From: Pseudonocardia sp. HH130629-09
GTDB taxonomy: Bacteria; Actinomycetota; Actinomycetes; Mycobacteriales; Pseudonocardiaceae
Direction: 5' to 3'
Assembly (NCBI RefSeq): GCF_001294645.1
Contig: NZ_CP011868.1
Span: forward strand, 4,464,001 to 4,528,000
DNA length: 64,000 nucleotides
Shown: in pieces, positions 8,415 through 17,907 of the stretch
How the letters are laid out: every line of letters begins with the position of its first letter
Position numbering within the stretch: the first letter of the stretch is position 1
Translations under genes and position numbers: made by a program
The notes under the pieces: generated by a model
What the model was told of the DNA's origin: nothing
Database searches by the model: none
What the model saw: the letters and a program-made list of their open reading frames with translations, nothing else

Positions 8415-8481
8415 GACCGTCCCCGGCGACCGCGGATCGCGCACCGCGGCCGCCGGGTGCCCCGGCACCGGTGCCCCCGGG

Positions 8482-9018
8482 TCAGCCCTCGGTGACCGGT
8501 CCGACCTGGATCCCGGCGTCGACGCCGATCGGTCCCCGGGCCAGGAAGCTGCCCGGGATGTCACCGCCGGGACCGTGCAGCGAGAACTCCAGCTCGTTCG
8601 CCGGGGCGGGCCCGGCGGAGTTGCGGATCTGCACGTCGAACTGCACGGGCTCCCCCGGCCCGAACTCGACGGCGCGGGGCTGGTCGCCGTAGGGCACCGC
8701 GACCTCGGAGGCGCGCGGCGAGCCGTTCAGGCTGAACACCAGGTCCGACGGCGATCCGGACAGCAGGCACGGCGCGGTGCCCGGGGCCGCGCTGAGCACG
8801 ACCGAGTAGTGACGGTGCCCGGCGCTCGCCGGCGCCGGGTGGATGGTCGCCTGCTGGTTCGCCGGTCGGCAGGCGCTGGGCGCCGGGTCCCCCGCCGGCG
8901 TCGCGGGTGCGGCCGAGGCGACCCCGGCCGGGACGAGCACGGCCGCGGCGGCGACAGCCAGGGCGGCGGTGGTCGTGGCGGCCGTACGGCCGATGGTGCG
9001 GGCGAGTCGGGTGGTCAT
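8482..9018 (-). CDS. Secreted DUF4232-like protein
   Basis: A 178-residue exported protein with a clear Sec signal peptide (basic MTTRLARTIGR, hydrophobic core, VASAAPA cleavage region). The mature part begins ACRPANQQATIHPAPASAGHRHYSVVLSAAPGTAPCLLSGSPSDL, the two-cysteine beta-sandwich pattern of DUF4232. Family members are extracellular and of unknown function. GAGAGAGG upstream of ATG 9018 fixes the start. It is divergent from rmuC across 247 bp, in which I see no further gene. Confidence 0.8.
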   Translation of the reverse strand: MTTRLARTIGRTAATTTAALAVAAAAVLVPAGVASAAPATPAGDPAPSACRPANQQATIHPAPASAGHRHYSVVLSAAPGTAPCLLSGSPSDLVFSLNGSPRASEVAVPYGDQPRAVEFGPGEPVQFDVQIRNSAGPAPANELEFSLHGPGGDIPGSFLARGPIGVDAGIQVGPVTEG

Positions 9019-9265
9019 CACAGGTACCTCTCTCACTCTCGCGGCGCCCGGGCCCCCCGGCCCGGACCGTCGGCCCCCGAAGGTCCGACACCGGAGAAGA
9101 CGTGTGCATAGCGAACCGGTTCGCCCCGCGCGGCATCCGTCTCGCCGGGGCAACCCGCACGGCCGCAGGCCTCCCCCTGCGATCCGGTGCGGGACACCGG
9201 ACTCCGGACACGCCGCCGACCTGCGGCGACGCGGAACTGTCGGGGGTGCGGTGCACGCTGCGGGG

Positions 9266-10861
9266 GTGGACGTCCTCAGCCTGCTCCTCGGATCGATGCT
9301 CGGTGCGGCGGTCGCCGCCGCCGTGGTCTGGTCGGTGGCCGCCGCCCGGTTCCGTGCCGAGGCGGCCGAGGCGGCCCGCGCCGCCGCGAACACCGCCGCC
9401 ACCACCCGGGCGGACGCGGCGGGCCTGCGCGCCGAGCGCACCGCGCTGCTCGAGCGGGTCGAGGAGCTGCACGAGTCGCTCGACGACGCGACGAACCGGG
9501 CCCGGCGCGCCGAGTCCGAGGCCGCCGGGGCCACCGCCGCGCTGCGCGCCGAGCGGGAGGCCCGGGCGCAGGCCGAGGCCGCGACGGTGCGCCGTGAGGC
9601 CGAGCTGAAGGACTCCTTCGCCGCGCTGTCGCAGGACGCGCTGGCCCGCAACAACGAGGCGTTCGTGGCACTGGCGGAGAGCCGGATCAAGGAGGCGACC
9701 GCCGCGCTCGCGGCCAGGGCCGACGGCGACCAGGCGGCCCGCGCGAAGGCCGTCGAGCAGCTGCTCGACCCGGTATCGGCGGCGCTGGGCCGGGTCGAGG
9801 GGCAGCTGCGGACGGTGGAGAAGGAACGCGAGTCCGCCTATGCCGGGCTCCGCGAGCAGGTCAGGGCGATGGCGGCGAGCTCGGACAGGCTCGGCACCGA
9901 GACGAAGGCGCTGGTCAACGCGCTGCGGGCGCCGCAGGTGCGGGGCCGGTGGGGTGAGATGCAGCTGCAGCGGGTCGCCGAGATGGCCGGGATGATCGAG
10001 CACTGCGACTTCTCCACCCAGGTGTCCGCCGCCGGGGAGGACGGCGGGGTCCGCCCGGACATGCTGGTCCGGCTCGCGGGCGGCAAGCAGGTCGTCGTCG
10101 ACGCGAAGGTGCCGTTCGCGGCCTACCTGCAGGCGGTCGAGGCCTCGGACCCGGACGTGCACACCGAGCGGCTCGCCGCGCACGCCCGGCAGCTGCGCAC
10201 GCACGTGGACCAGCTCTCCGCCAAGGCCTACTGGGAGTCGTTCGAGCCCACACCGGAGTTCGTGGTGTTGTTCGTGCCCGGCGACCCGTTCCTGGAGGCC
10301 GCACTCCGCTCGGACCCGGGGCTGCTGGAGTACGCCTTCGGCCGCAACGTCGTGCTCTCGACGCCGACCACCCTCGTCGCGCTGCTGCGCACCGTCGCCT
10401 ACGGCTGGAAGCAGGAGGCGCTGGCCCGCAACGCCGCCCAGGTGCACCGGCTCGGGCGCGAGCTGCACGGGCGCCTCGCGACGATGGGCACCCACGTCGC
10501 GAAGCTCGGCCGCAGCCTCGACGCGGTCGTGGACAGCTACAACCGGACCGTCTCCTCGCTGGAGGCCCGGGTCCTGGTGAGCGCCCGGAAGTTCACCGAG
10601 CTGCAGGTGTCCGACACCGAGCTGGAGACCCCCGCGACGGTCGACCGGACCCCGCGCGGTGTCTCCGCACCCGAGCTGGTCGCCTCCGCCGGGGACTCGC
10701 TGGTGTCCCTGGAGGACCTCGGACGGCCCGACCACAACCGGACGGACGGCACCCGATCCGGCGGTGGCCGACCCGACGGCGCACATCCGGGCACGTTCGG
10801 CGACGGCGACACGGAACACGACGTGGCGGCCGGGACACCGTGGCGGGAGGGGTTAGGCTGA
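9266..10861 (+). CDS. rmuC: DNA recombination protein RmuC
   Basis: A 531-residue RmuC. An N-terminal hydrophobic anchor (VLSLLLGSMLGAAVAAAVVWSV) is followed by a long Ala/Glu/Arg coiled coil (about residues 25-190). The conserved nuclease-like core is ALRAPQVRGRWGEMQLQRVAEMAGM, VVVDAKVPFAAYL, YWESFEPTPEFVVLFVPGDPFLEAAL and TPTTLVALLRTVAYGWKQEAL. The family is thought to limit inversion or recombination at short inverted repeats. The last 60 residues are a Gly/Asp/Arg-rich tail. GTG 9266 is chosen; GTG 9251 is an equally possible in-frame start. Confidence 0.93.
   Translation: MDVLSLLLGSMLGAAVAAAVVWSVAAARFRAEAAEAARAAANTAATTRADAAGLRAERTALLERVEELHESLDDATNRARRAESEAAGATAALRAEREARAQAEAATVRREAELKDSFAALSQDALARNNEAFVALAESRIKEATAALAARADGDQAARAKAVEQLLDPVSAALGRVEGQLRTVEKERESAYAGLREQVRAMAASSDRLGTETKALVNALRAPQVRGRWGEMQLQRVAEMAGMIEHCDFSTQVSAAGEDGGVRPDMLVRLAGGKQVVVDAKVPFAAYLQAVEASDPDVHTERLAAHARQLRTHVDQLSAKAYWESFEPTPEFVVLFVPGDPFLEAALRSDPGLLEYAFGRNVVLSTPTTLVALLRTVAYGWKQEALARNAAQVHRLGRELHGRLATMGTHVAKLGRSLDAVVDSYNRTVSSLEARVLVSARKFTELQVSDTELETPATVDRTPRGVSAPELVASAGDSLVSLEDLGRPDHNRTDGTRSGGGRPDGAHPGTFGDGDTEHDVAAGTPWREGLG
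10854..10859 (+). promoter_or_regulatory. Candidate -10 element for a leaderless DUF6542 transcript
   Basis: TAGGCT overlaps the end of rmuC and stands 6 nt before the GTG at 10866. That is the usual spacing for leaderless actinobacterial transcripts, whose start point coincides with the start codon. Confidence 0.45.
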
Positions 10862-10865
10862 CCGG

Positions 10866-11741
10866 GTGACCACGGCCCGATCGAGTTCGGCCCGCCGGCC
10901 CGGCCGGGGGTCCGCCCCCGCGCGCGGTGGCTGGCCGGTGCGCGAGCGGTCCCTGCTCCCCCCGGTCCTCGGGGTCCCGCCGCTCGCGGCGACCGCCCTG
11001 GCCGTCGGCACCACCGCTCTCGGGGTCCTGGTGGACCTGCTGCGGATCGGCACCGTCGGTCGGGTGTTCGAGGTCTGCTACCTGCTCGGTTGCGTGCTCG
11101 CGGTGTCCTGGGTCCGCCGGCGCAGCCTGTTCCTGCCGGCCGTGCAGCCGCCGCTGCTGCTCGCCGTCGTCGTCCCGCTGGTCGCGGTGCTCATCGGCGC
11201 CCCGTCCGGTGGCGGCGCGGCGCAGAGCCTGCTCATGGCGGGCGCACCGCTCATCAACGCGTTCCCGGCGATGGCGGTGACCACGCTGGTCGTGCTGCTC
11301 GTCGCCGGCCTGCGGGTGCTGCGCCAGCGGCTGGGCCCGGACGACGCGGTCGGCCGGCTGCGGCAGCGCCTGGGCCGTGACCCGGGCGGGTACGACCCGG
11401 ACGGGCCCGGCGGGCGGACCCGGGCGCCGCGCGGTGCGGGTACCCCCGGCACGGCGACCGCGGCCCGGTCCGGCACGTCCGGCACTGCCCGCACCGGGTC
11501 GGCCACCGGGTCGACCCCGACCGGCTCCGCCCGGCGCGACGCGGCCCGCACCGGGTCCACCGCGCGCGCCGGGTCCACCGGCACCGGGGTCTCGCGCACC
11601 GGCTCCGCAGCGCGCTCCACCGGGTCCGCGCGCTCCGGCTCCTCCCGCGCGGAGTCCCCCCGTGTCGATCCGTCCCGCTCCGATCCCACCCGCGGGTCGA
11701 CGCGCGGGGCGACCGGCCGGACACGCCGCGACACCCGCTGA
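10866..11741 (+). CDS. DUF6542 membrane protein with a repetitive basic tail
   Basis: A 291-residue protein. Residues 30-150 hold about four hydrophobic helices (VLGVPPLAATALAVGTTALGVLVDLL, VFEVCYLLGCVLAVSWV, FLPAVQPPLLLAVVVPLVAVL, and INAFPAMAVTTLVVLLVAGL), the DUF6542 pattern. The remaining 140 residues are low-complexity Arg/Thr/Gly/Ser, with RTGS-like units recurring. The same family sits between ychF and ispH in mycobacteria (Rv1111c, from memory). The tail is probably a disordered, positively charged cytoplasmic segment. Function unknown. Confidence 0.8.
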   Translation: MTTARSSSARRPGRGSAPARGGWPVRERSLLPPVLGVPPLAATALAVGTTALGVLVDLLRIGTVGRVFEVCYLLGCVLAVSWVRRRSLFLPAVQPPLLLAVVVPLVAVLIGAPSGGGAAQSLLMAGAPLINAFPAMAVTTLVVLLVAGLRVLRQRLGPDDAVGRLRQRLGRDPGGYDPDGPGGRTRAPRGAGTPGTATAARSGTSGTARTGSATGSTPTGSARRDAARTGSTARAGSTGTGVSRTGSAARSTGSARSGSSRAESPRVDPSRSDPTRGSTRGATGRTRRDTR

Positions 11742-11926
11742 CGGCGGAACCGGCGCTCCGCATGCATCCGCCCAGGTGGACGGCCGGAACGTACCCCGCA
11801 GACCGCCCGGGTGACGACGGACCGGACAATGGGAGCAACCCACTGCCCTCCCGAGCGTCTTCCCCATCGGGGGCACGGCGTGACCCCGCCGCTCCCCCCG
11901 ACGCACGCCGGAACCACTGGAGAGCC

Positions 11927-12475
11927 ATGTCGACCACCCGCAGCCCCCGCAGGACGCGACCCGCGATCGTCGTCGCGCTGGTCACCGCGGCCGTCGCGCT
12001 GATCGGCGTCGGCACCGCGATCGCCGGGACCCCGGCCGCCCAGGCCTTCCGGGACCAGCCGCTCGTCGCGGGCACCCCGTGCACCGTCACGGCCCGCGCC
12101 TGTGTCGACCTCGACTCGCAGCGCTCCTGGCTGTTCACCGACGGGAAGATCACTCACGGGCCCGTCCCGGTCGCCATCGGCGGCCCGGGCAAGGAGACCC
12201 CGATCGGCCACTCCCTGCGGGTGTACCGCAAGGAGCAGCTCCACAAGAGTGGCGAGTACACGATGACCAACGGCGAGCCCGCCCCGATGCCGTGGGCGGT
12301 GTTCTTCCAGGACGGCGGCATCGCCTTCCACGAGGGCCGCACCGACACCCCGTCGGCGGGCTGCGTCCGGCTCGCCCCGGAGAACGCGAAGCTCTGGTTC
12401 GACACCCTGCAGATCGGTGACCAGGTGCAGGTCGTGTCGGCGAAGCAGGTCCAGGCGGACCGCGCGGCGGGCTGA
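11927..12475 (+). CDS. L,D-transpeptidase (YkuD family), exported
   Basis: A 182-residue exported transpeptidase. A basic N-terminus and hydrophobic segment (AIVVALVTAAVALIGVGTAIAG) form a signal peptide or anchor. The YkuD domain carries the catalytic motif IAFHEGRTDTPSAGCVRL (His, Ser, Cys) near the C-terminus. It should form or edit 3-3 peptidoglycan crosslinks, or attach proteins to stem peptides. It lacks the Ig-like domains of large mycobacterial Ldts. The ATG at 11927 follows GGAGAG. A strong terminator follows. Confidence 0.9.
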   Translation: MSTTRSPRRTRPAIVVALVTAAVALIGVGTAIAGTPAAQAFRDQPLVAGTPCTVTARACVDLDSQRSWLFTDGKITHGPVPVAIGGPGKETPIGHSLRVYRKEQLHKSGEYTMTNGEPAPMPWAVFFQDGGIAFHEGRTDTPSAGCVRLAPENAKLWFDTLQIGDQVQVVSAKQVQADRAAG

Positions 12476-12492
12476 CCGCCCCACCCCCTGTA

Positions 12493-12533
12493 CGCCGCAG
12501 GCCCCGGACCGAGTCGGTCCGGGGCCTGCGGCG
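12493..12533. terminator. Bidirectional terminator between ldt and ispH
   Basis: A perfect 18-bp stem, arms 12493-12510 and 12516-12533, with a 5-base loop, between convergent genes. There is no T-tract, as is usual for actinobacterial terminators. Confidence 0.8.
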
Positions 12534-12545
12534 TGCGTGACGGGC

Positions 12546-13523
12546 TCAGTTCACCGGGGTCAGGCCCAGCGACCGGCCGCGCGGCGGGCGCAGCTCACGG
12601 GGCAGCGAGAAGGTCAGGGTCTCCTCGGCGGTGTCGACCTCCTCGACCGAGCCGAAGCCGCGCTCGGCCAGGTACTCGACGACGCCCTGCACCAGGATCT
12701 CCGGCACCGACGCGCCGCTGGTAATCCCGACCGTCGTGACGCCGTCGAGCCACGACTCGTCGATCTCACGGGCGTAGTCGATCAGGTACGAGGCGCCGGC
12801 GCCGGCGCCGAGGGCGACCTCGACCAGACGCACCGAGTTCGACGAGTTCCGCGACCCGACGACCAGCACGAGGTCGCAGCGCGGCGCCATCGTCTTCACC
12901 GCGACCTGACGGTTCTGCGTGGCGTAGCAGATGTCGTCAGACGGGGGGTTCTGCAGCTTCGGGAACCGCTCGCGCAGGGCGCGCACGGTATCCATGGTCT
13001 CGTCGACGCTGAGCGTGGTCTGCGAGAGCCACACGACCTTCTCCGGGTCGCGGACGGTCACGGAGTCGACGTCGGCGGCGGACTCGACGAGCTGGATGTG
13101 CTGGGGCGCCTCACCGGAGGTCCCCTCGACCTCCTCGTGCCCGGCGTGCCCGACGAGCAGGATGTCGTAGTCCTCGCGGGCGAACCGCTTCGCCTCCTGG
13201 TGGACCTTGGTCACCAGCGGGCAGGTCGCGTCGATGGTCTGCAGGTTCCGGCCCGAGGCCTCGGCACGGACCGCGGGCGAGACGCCGTGCGCGGAGAACA
13301 CGACGTGCGCACCCTCCGGGACCTCCGACGCCTCGTCGACGAAGATCGCGCCGCGCTCGCGCAGCGTCTCCACCACGTGCTTGTTGTGCACGATCTCCTT
13401 GCGGACGTACACGGGGGCGCCGTACTGGTCGAGTGCCTGCTCCACCGCCTCGACGGCACGGTCGACGCCCGCGCAGTAGCCGCGGGGCTTGGCGAGCAGG
13501 ACCTGCTTGGCAGAACCGGACAT
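12546..13523 (-). CDS. ispH: 4-hydroxy-3-methylbut-2-enyl diphosphate reductase
   Basis: A 325-residue IspH/LytB, the last enzyme of the MEP isoprenoid pathway, which reduces HMBPP to IPP and DMAPP with a 4Fe-4S cluster. The three cluster cysteines are visible in [24 protein letters not shown] and [13 protein letters not shown], and the proton-relay region SAHGVSP is present. I start at ATG 13523, five residues before the conserved [12 protein letters not shown]. It ends beside the ldt terminator. It is divergent from the lipid-droplet/xseAB operon. Confidence 0.97.
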   Translation of the reverse strand: MSGSAKQVLLAKPRGYCAGVDRAVEAVEQALDQYGAPVYVRKEIVHNKHVVETLRERGAIFVDEASEVPEGAHVVFSAHGVSPAVRAEASGRNLQTIDATCPLVTKVHQEAKRFAREDYDILLVGHAGHEEVEGTSGEAPQHIQLVESAADVDSVTVRDPEKVVWLSQTTLSVDETMDTVRALRERFPKLQNPPSDDICYATQNRQVAVKTMAPRCDLVLVVGSRNSSNSVRLVEVALGAGAGASYLIDYAREIDESWLDGVTTVGITSGASVPEILVQGVVEYLAERGFGSVEEVDTAEETLTFSLPRELRPPRGRSLGLTPVN

Positions 13524-13627
13524 GCCCCCAGGGTACGGACCACCCCCGGAACGGGCAGCCGTACGTGACCGGCCCGACCGGGCGCCCGGCGCGACAGGCG
13601 ACCGCGGATCAGGGGACAATGGCGTGC

Positions 13628-14236
13628 ATGTCTCCGCTGCCGTTCCCCGTGCGGATCGCCGCCGGCCTCGTCGTGACCGCCGTCGAGCAGGCCCGAGAGC
13701 TGCCGCGACACGCCGTCGAGCTGCCGGTGACCGCAGTCAGCCAGGCGTTGCAGGTGTCCATGCGGGTCCAGCAGCGGATCACCGAGCTGGCGATCAAGGG
13801 CGACCGCGCGCTGGGCACCCTGCGTCCCGCCGACGACGTCCCCAGCTGGGCGACCTTCGACGACGACCTGGCCGACGGCGCCGACCTCTCGCCGCCCGAC
13901 CCGGAGCCGATCGCCCCGCCGCTGCCGCCCGCCGCCCCGGCCGGCCGCAACGGCACCGTGTCGTCGCTGCGGCCCGCCCGCACCGGCATCCCGATCGACC
14001 GGTCCCCGTCGTCCCGGCCGGCGGCGGCGTCGAACCGGGCCGAGGCGAGCGCGACCGTGCCGGCCGTGCTGCCCGAGTACCCGACGATGACCGTGCCCCA
14101 GCTGCGCGGCAAGCTCCGCACACTGAGCCTCGACGACCTCGCGGACCTCCTCGCCTGGGAGACCGCACACGAGAACCGGCCGCCGTACGTCACGATGCTG
14201 ACGAACCGGATCGCGACGGTGTCCGAGAACCGTTGA
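13628..14236 (+). CDS. Lipid droplet-associated protein
   Basis: A 202-residue protein with an amphipathic N-terminus, [21 protein letters not shown], and the conserved [30 protein letters not shown] helix. A Pro-rich linker and a C-terminal helix ([28 protein letters not shown]) follow. It matches the actinobacterial family annotated as lipid-droplet-associated, related to Rv1109c from memory. Two ATGs are possible: 13628, and 13619 with AGGGG close by. The stop overlaps the TTG start of xseA, so it heads the operon with xseA and xseB. Confidence 0.8.
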   Translation: MSPLPFPVRIAAGLVVTAVEQARELPRHAVELPVTAVSQALQVSMRVQQRITELAIKGDRALGTLRPADDVPSWATFDDDLADGADLSPPDPEPIAPPLPPAAPAGRNGTVSSLRPARTGIPIDRSPSSRPAAASNRAEASATVPAVLPEYPTMTVPQLRGKLRTLSLDDLADLLAWETAHENRPPYVTMLTNRIATVSENR

Positions 14237-15471
14237 GCGCCACGACCTCCGAGGAGGACCCGTGGCCGGTCCGCACGGTCGCCCGCAAGATCGCCGAGTG
14301 GGTCGACCGGCTCGGCGCGGTGTGGGTCGAGGGCCAGCTCGCCCAGGTCAACGCCCGCTCCGGGACCGCGTTCCTGACCCTGCGCGACCCGGCCGCCGAC
14401 ATCTCCCTGCAGCTGACGGCGCCGTCGTCGCTGGTGCGCGACGCCGGCGGCGCCGTGACCGAGGGCAGCCGGGTGATCGTGCACGGCAAGCCGTCGTTCT
14501 ACCTGGGGCGCGGCACGCTGTCGCTGCGCGTCGACCGGATCCGCGCGGTCGGTCTCGGCGAGCTGCTGGCCCGTATCGAGCGGCTGCGCAGGCTGCTCGC
14601 CGCCGAGGGACTGTTCGACCCGTCCCTCAAGCGGCGCCCGCCGCTGCTCCCGCACACCATCGGTCTGGTCACCGGGCGCGACTCCGCGGCCGAGCACGAC
14701 GTGGTCCGCAACGCCACCGCGCGCTGGCCCGCGGTGCGGTTCCGGATCGAGAACGTCGCCGTACAGGGCGGGCTGGCGGTGGAACAGGTCGTCGGCGCGC
14801 TGCGGGCGCTCGACCGCGACCCGGACGTCGAGGTCATCGTGCTCGCCCGCGGCGGCGGCAGCGTCGAGGACCTGCTGCCCTTCTCCGACGAGACGCTGTG
14901 CCGCGCCGTCGCCGCCTGCCGCACCCCGGTCGTGTCGGCCATCGGGCACGAGCCGGACACCCCGCTGGTCGACCACGTCGCCGACGTGCGCTGCTCCACC
15001 CCGACCGAGGCCGGACGCAGCCTGGTCCCCGACCTCGCCGAGGAGACCGCCCGGATCTCCGGGCTGCGCGACCGGGCCCGCCGAGCCCTGCACGACTGGG
15101 TCGACCGCGAGCAGCACCGCCTCGACGACCTGCGACGGCGGCCGGTGCTCGCCGACCCGCTGCGCATGGTCACCGCCCGGGAGGGCGAGATCGCCGACGC
15201 CCGCGCCGCCGCCCACCGCGCGGTGCTGCGCCGGCTGGACCGGGCGTCGTCGGAGCTGGAGCACCTGGGCGCCCGGCTCGCCGCGCTCGGCCCGACCGCG
15301 ACCCTGGCGCGCGGCTACGCGATCGTGCAGCTCGCCGACCGCACCGACGACGTGCCCCCGCTCCTGCGGTCGGTCGCCGACGCGCCCGCCGGCACCGGCC
15401 TGCGGATCCGGGTCGCCGACGGCGCCGTCGCCGCCACCGTGACCACCACCCCCGACCCGGAGACCCGATGA
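14233..15471 (+). CDS. xseA: Exodeoxyribonuclease VII large subunit
   Basis: A 412-residue XseA with the N-terminal OB fold ([30 protein letters not shown]) and the catalytic domain ([91 protein letters not shown]). It makes up most of the ssDNA exonuclease together with XseB. I use the TTG start at 14233, which overlaps the preceding TGA and puts the OB fold 10 residues in. The stop overlaps the xseB start (ATGA). Confidence 0.95.
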   Translation: MSATTSEEDPWPVRTVARKIAEWVDRLGAVWVEGQLAQVNARSGTAFLTLRDPAADISLQLTAPSSLVRDAGGAVTEGSRVIVHGKPSFYLGRGTLSLRVDRIRAVGLGELLARIERLRRLLAAEGLFDPSLKRRPPLLPHTIGLVTGRDSAAEHDVVRNATARWPAVRFRIENVAVQGGLAVEQVVGALRALDRDPDVEVIVLARGGGSVEDLLPFSDETLCRAVAACRTPVVSAIGHEPDTPLVDHVADVRCSTPTEAGRSLVPDLAEETARISGLRDRARRALHDWVDREQHRLDDLRRRPVLADPLRMVTAREGEIADARAAAHRAVLRRLDRASSELEHLGARLAALGPTATLARGYAIVQLADRTDDVPPLLRSVADAPAGTGLRIRVADGAVAATVTTTPDPETR

Positions 15472-15698
15472 GCGACCGACCGGCAGTGGAGACCCTGGGC
15501 TACGAGAAGGCCCGCGACGAGCTCATGGAGGTCGTGCGCGCGCTGGAGGTCGGCGGCCTCGGCCTGGACGAGTCCGTCGCGCTGTGGGAGCGCGGCGAGG
15601 CCCTGGCCAAGCGCTGCGACGCCCAGCTCGCCGGCGCCCGCACCCGCATCGAGGAGAAGCTGGCCGACGCCGACTCCGACGACCCCGACGGCACCTGA
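15468..15698 (+). CDS. xseB: Exodeoxyribonuclease VII small subunit
   Basis: A 76-residue XseB with the family signature [45 protein letters not shown], a helical hairpin that binds XseA in several copies. The ATG overlaps the xseA TGA, so expression is coupled. The acidic C-terminal tail is typical. The operon ends at the hairpin at 15711-15759. Confidence 0.95.
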   Translation: MSDRPAVETLGYEKARDELMEVVRALEVGGLGLDESVALWERGEALAKRCDAQLAGARTRIEEKLADADSDDPDGT

Positions 15699-15710
15699 GC
15701 TTCCGACACG

Positions 15711-15759
15711 GGATGCGGCGTCCCACACGGGTTCCGGCCCCGTGTGGGACGCCGCATCC
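15711..15759. terminator. Long perfect palindrome between xseB and the DUF559-type gene
   Basis: A 21-bp perfect stem (15711-15731 and 15739-15759) with a 7-base loop, between convergent genes, so it is a plausible bidirectional terminator. Its core is GTCCCACACGGG and its complement. The same words recur in the palindrome at 16824-16876 on the other side of the neighbouring gene. Confidence 0.75.
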
Positions 15760-15770
15760 GGTGTGGGAGG

Positions 15771-16742
15771 TCACCGGGGCGGCAGCCTTGTGCGGAGGCG
15801 GGTCAGGAGGGCGGTGGGGGCGTCCAGGTCGCGCCAGGTCCACCGGACGACGTGCAGGCCCAGGTCACGGAGCCGGTCCTCGCGGACCTTCTCCTCGGTG
15901 ATCACCTGCCCTGCGGTCCTCCCCGGCGGGAGCAGACGCCCGTACTTCCCCTCGCCGTCGAACTCCCCGACGACGGGCGGGCTGCCGTCCCACCAGAAGT
16001 CGACGGTCGCGCACCACCGGCCGCCGGCGACCCGGACCTCGCGCTGCAGGTCGGGGACCGGGAGCCCGGCCGCGTGGAACAGCACGCGGCTCCGTGACTC
16101 GCCCGGGCTCGCGGCGCGCCCGTCGGCGAACCGCGCCACGCGCACCGCGGCCACCGTCCCCCGGCGACGACGCTCGGGGCGTGCCGCGGTCAGGAGCCCG
16201 TACCGCCGGGCCAGACCGTCCGCGACGACGACCGCCTGACCGAACGGCACCGTCCTGGCCACGTCGGCGACGGTGCGGGCGGGCGCGGTCACCAGGATCC
16301 CGCGCACCCGCAGCGTCTCCGCGGGATCGAGGGGCACCGCGTGGATGACGAGGTCGTATCCCCGGCGAGCCCCGGTCGACGCCGACCGCGTGGCGTGGAC
16401 GCGGTCCAGCGGCACGTCCCAGATCTCGGTGTCGTGCACGACCGCGGCGGAGACGTGGCTGACGACCGCGGGCGACTCGAGCCGACGCACCACCCCGCGC
16501 ACGGCGCGCTCGTGCCCGGCGACGAGCTCCTCCCAGTGCCGACCGGGATCCCCCCGCGGCCTCGGTGGCCCCAGTGTCCCCGGCGGGCCCGGCGACCCCG
16601 GCGGCCCGGCACCGCGGTACCTCCCGCGGCAGACCCGCACGATCGCCCCCGAGCCCACGGTGTGGCGGATCTCGGCCTCGCTCATCCCCGCGGCGAGCAG
16701 CTCCGAGCGCCGCACGGGCGTCGTACCGGGCAGAAGGTCCAT
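15771..16742 (-). CDS. AbiEi-type wHTH + DUF559 (Vsr-like) endonuclease-fold protein
   Basis: A 323-residue protein. The N-terminus (residues 8-45: TPVRRSELLAAGMSEAEIRH and IVRVCRGRYRG) resembles the AbiEi-type antitoxin winged helix. The C-terminal 110 residues resemble a DUF559/Vsr-like PD-(D/E)XK fold: ATVDFWWDGS, VVGEFDGEGKYG, ITEEKVREDRLRDLGLHVVRWTWRDL. No toxin partner (AbiEii) is adjacent. It interrupts what is core gene order in relatives. Related palindromes stand on both sides, and two DnaA-box-like 9-mers lie upstream, which suggests an acquired cassette. Function unknown; nuclease activity is an inference. Confidence 0.75.
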   Translation of the reverse strand: MDLLPGTTPVRRSELLAAGMSEAEIRHTVGSGAIVRVCRGRYRGAGPPGSPGPPGTLGPPRPRGDPGRHWEELVAGHERAVRGVVRRLESPAVVSHVSAAVVHDTEIWDVPLDRVHATRSASTGARRGYDLVIHAVPLDPAETLRVRGILVTAPARTVADVARTVPFGQAVVVADGLARRYGLLTAARPERRRRGTVAAVRVARFADGRAASPGESRSRVLFHAAGLPVPDLQREVRVAGGRWCATVDFWWDGSPPVVGEFDGEGKYGRLLPPGRTAGQVITEEKVREDRLRDLGLHVVRWTWRDLDAPTALLTRLRTRLPPR

Positions 16743-16793
16743 GCCCCGACCCTGCCCCGCAACGCCCCCACCCACGCCCCCGAACCCCGCCCC

Positions 16794-16821
16794 TGTAGAC
16801 AACCCCCCGCGATGTGGACAA
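16794..16821 (-). promoter_or_regulatory. Two DnaA-box-like 9-mers upstream of the DUF559-type gene
   Basis: On the minus strand, TTGTCCACA (16813-16821) equals the actinobacterial DnaA-box consensus, and TTGTCTACA (16794-16802) differs at one base. They lie about 50 and 70 bp upstream of the start at 16742. Whether DnaA binds here is unknown. Confidence 0.4.
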
Positions 16822-16823
16822 CC

Positions 16824-16876
16824 ACGTCCCACAGGGTTCCGGCGGCGCACACGGGATCGGACCCCCTGTGGGACGT
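16824..16876. repeat. Palindrome related to the one at 15711-15759
   Basis: Perfect 13-base arms, 16824-16836 and 16864-16876, with a 27-base loop. A further GTGTGGGAC copy lies at 16884-16892. It lies downstream of the DUF4245 gene, whose transcript it may terminate. It shares the words CGTCCCACA and TGTGGGACG with the palindrome on the other side of the DUF559-type gene. Confidence 0.65.
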
Positions 16877-16898
16877 CGGACTCCGTGTGGGACCGGGG

Positions 16899-17789
16899 TC
16901 AGGAACCGGGTGGGAAGACTCGGGCGGTGGTGAGGGCTTCGGCGAGGGTTCGGAACCGGTCCTCCGACGCCGAGCCGGTCACCAGGACACGGACCTCGGG
17001 ACGGCCGGGCAGCGTCGCGATCCGGAAGGGCTCGCCGCCCTCGGCGCCGTAGACCTCCCAGGTCAGGCCGCCCGCCTGCACGGCGCCGCGCATCGTCGGG
17101 GGTCCGTCGCCTCGGCCCGCGGAGCCGGACTCGGTGGCGAGGACGCCCTCGACCGACCCGTCGGTCTGGACCAGGCTCAGGAAGTCAGCGTCGGGAGTGA
17201 CGAAGCCGATGCGCACGGCGGTGCCGCCGCCCTCGACCGGGCCACGGTCGGTGGAGTTGGCCCGGAACGGCACGTCCGGCAGCCGCAGCGGGAAGGTCGA
17301 GCCGCGGGCGTACTCGGCGATCCGGGCCGGGGCATCGACTGTGGGCGCCGACGCGGCGTCCTCGGCCGGGCTGCCGGGCGAGAACGAGCACGACCCGCCG
17401 ACCGAGAAGATCAGCAGCGCGACCGGGACGAGGATCAGGCAGGCCCAGATCAGGTCGCGCACCGACGCGTCGCCGCGGCCGGGCTTGTGCATCGCCTGCG
17501 GGCCGGCCTCCGGGATCCGGCGGGTCACCGGCGGCGGCTGCGGCCGTCCGGCCCGAGCCGCATCCGCGGGCGCGGCGGCCGGAGCCCGGGCCGCAGCGGG
17601 AGCCGGGTCCGAGTCCGCAGCCGGGTCCGCGGCTGGGGAAACAGGCGCGGCCGGGTCAGGGGCAGCCGGATTCGGGGCCGCCGGGGACCCGCCGGGCCCC
17701 GAGGCCTCCGGGCGCTCCGAGGACGGCGTTCCCGGGTCAGGTCGTGCGCTCACGTGTCCATCGTCCCAGGCATGGCGTCGGTCGCTCAT
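16899..17789 (-). CDS. DUF4245 single-pass membrane protein
   Basis: A 296-residue protein. The first 100 residues are a Pro/Ala-rich disordered segment. One transmembrane helix follows at about 115-135 ([20 protein letters not shown]), then an extracytoplasmic DUF4245 domain ([26 protein letters not shown] to TARVFPPGS). It is divergent from glpX, as its mycobacterial counterpart is (Rv1100, from memory). ATG 17789 follows GGGGGAG; an internal GTG (V-S-A-R-P-D) is possible. Function unknown. Confidence 0.85.
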   Translation of the reverse strand: MSDRRHAWDDGHVSARPDPGTPSSERPEASGPGGSPAAPNPAAPDPAAPVSPAADPAADSDPAPAAARAPAAAPADAARAGRPQPPPVTRRIPEAGPQAMHKPGRGDASVRDLIWACLILVPVALLIFSVGGSCSFSPGSPAEDAASAPTVDAPARIAEYARGSTFPLRLPDVPFRANSTDRGPVEGGGTAVRIGFVTPDADFLSLVQTDGSVEGVLATESGSAGRGDGPPTMRGAVQAGGLTWEVYGAEGGEPFRIATLPGRPEVRVLVTGSASEDRFRTLAEALTTARVFPPGS

Positions 17790-17907
17790 CACTGCTCCCC
17801 CGGGGCCCCACGTGCGAGGATCGCCGGGCGCCTCCCCGTACGCCGGTCACCACCCGGGCGAGGGGACGTCGCCGACGAGCACGCCGCCCGTGAATGGAGA
17901 CGTATCC

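Noticed and set aside
10846..10866. Second iron-box-like TTAGGCTGACC before the DUF6542 gene
   Set aside because: Only about 12 of 19 bases fit; the match is explained by a TAGGCT -10 element.
15711..16876. CRISPR-like reading of the repeated CCCACACGG words
   Set aside because: Only a few copies, in inverted rather than regularly spaced direct orientation, and no cas genes.
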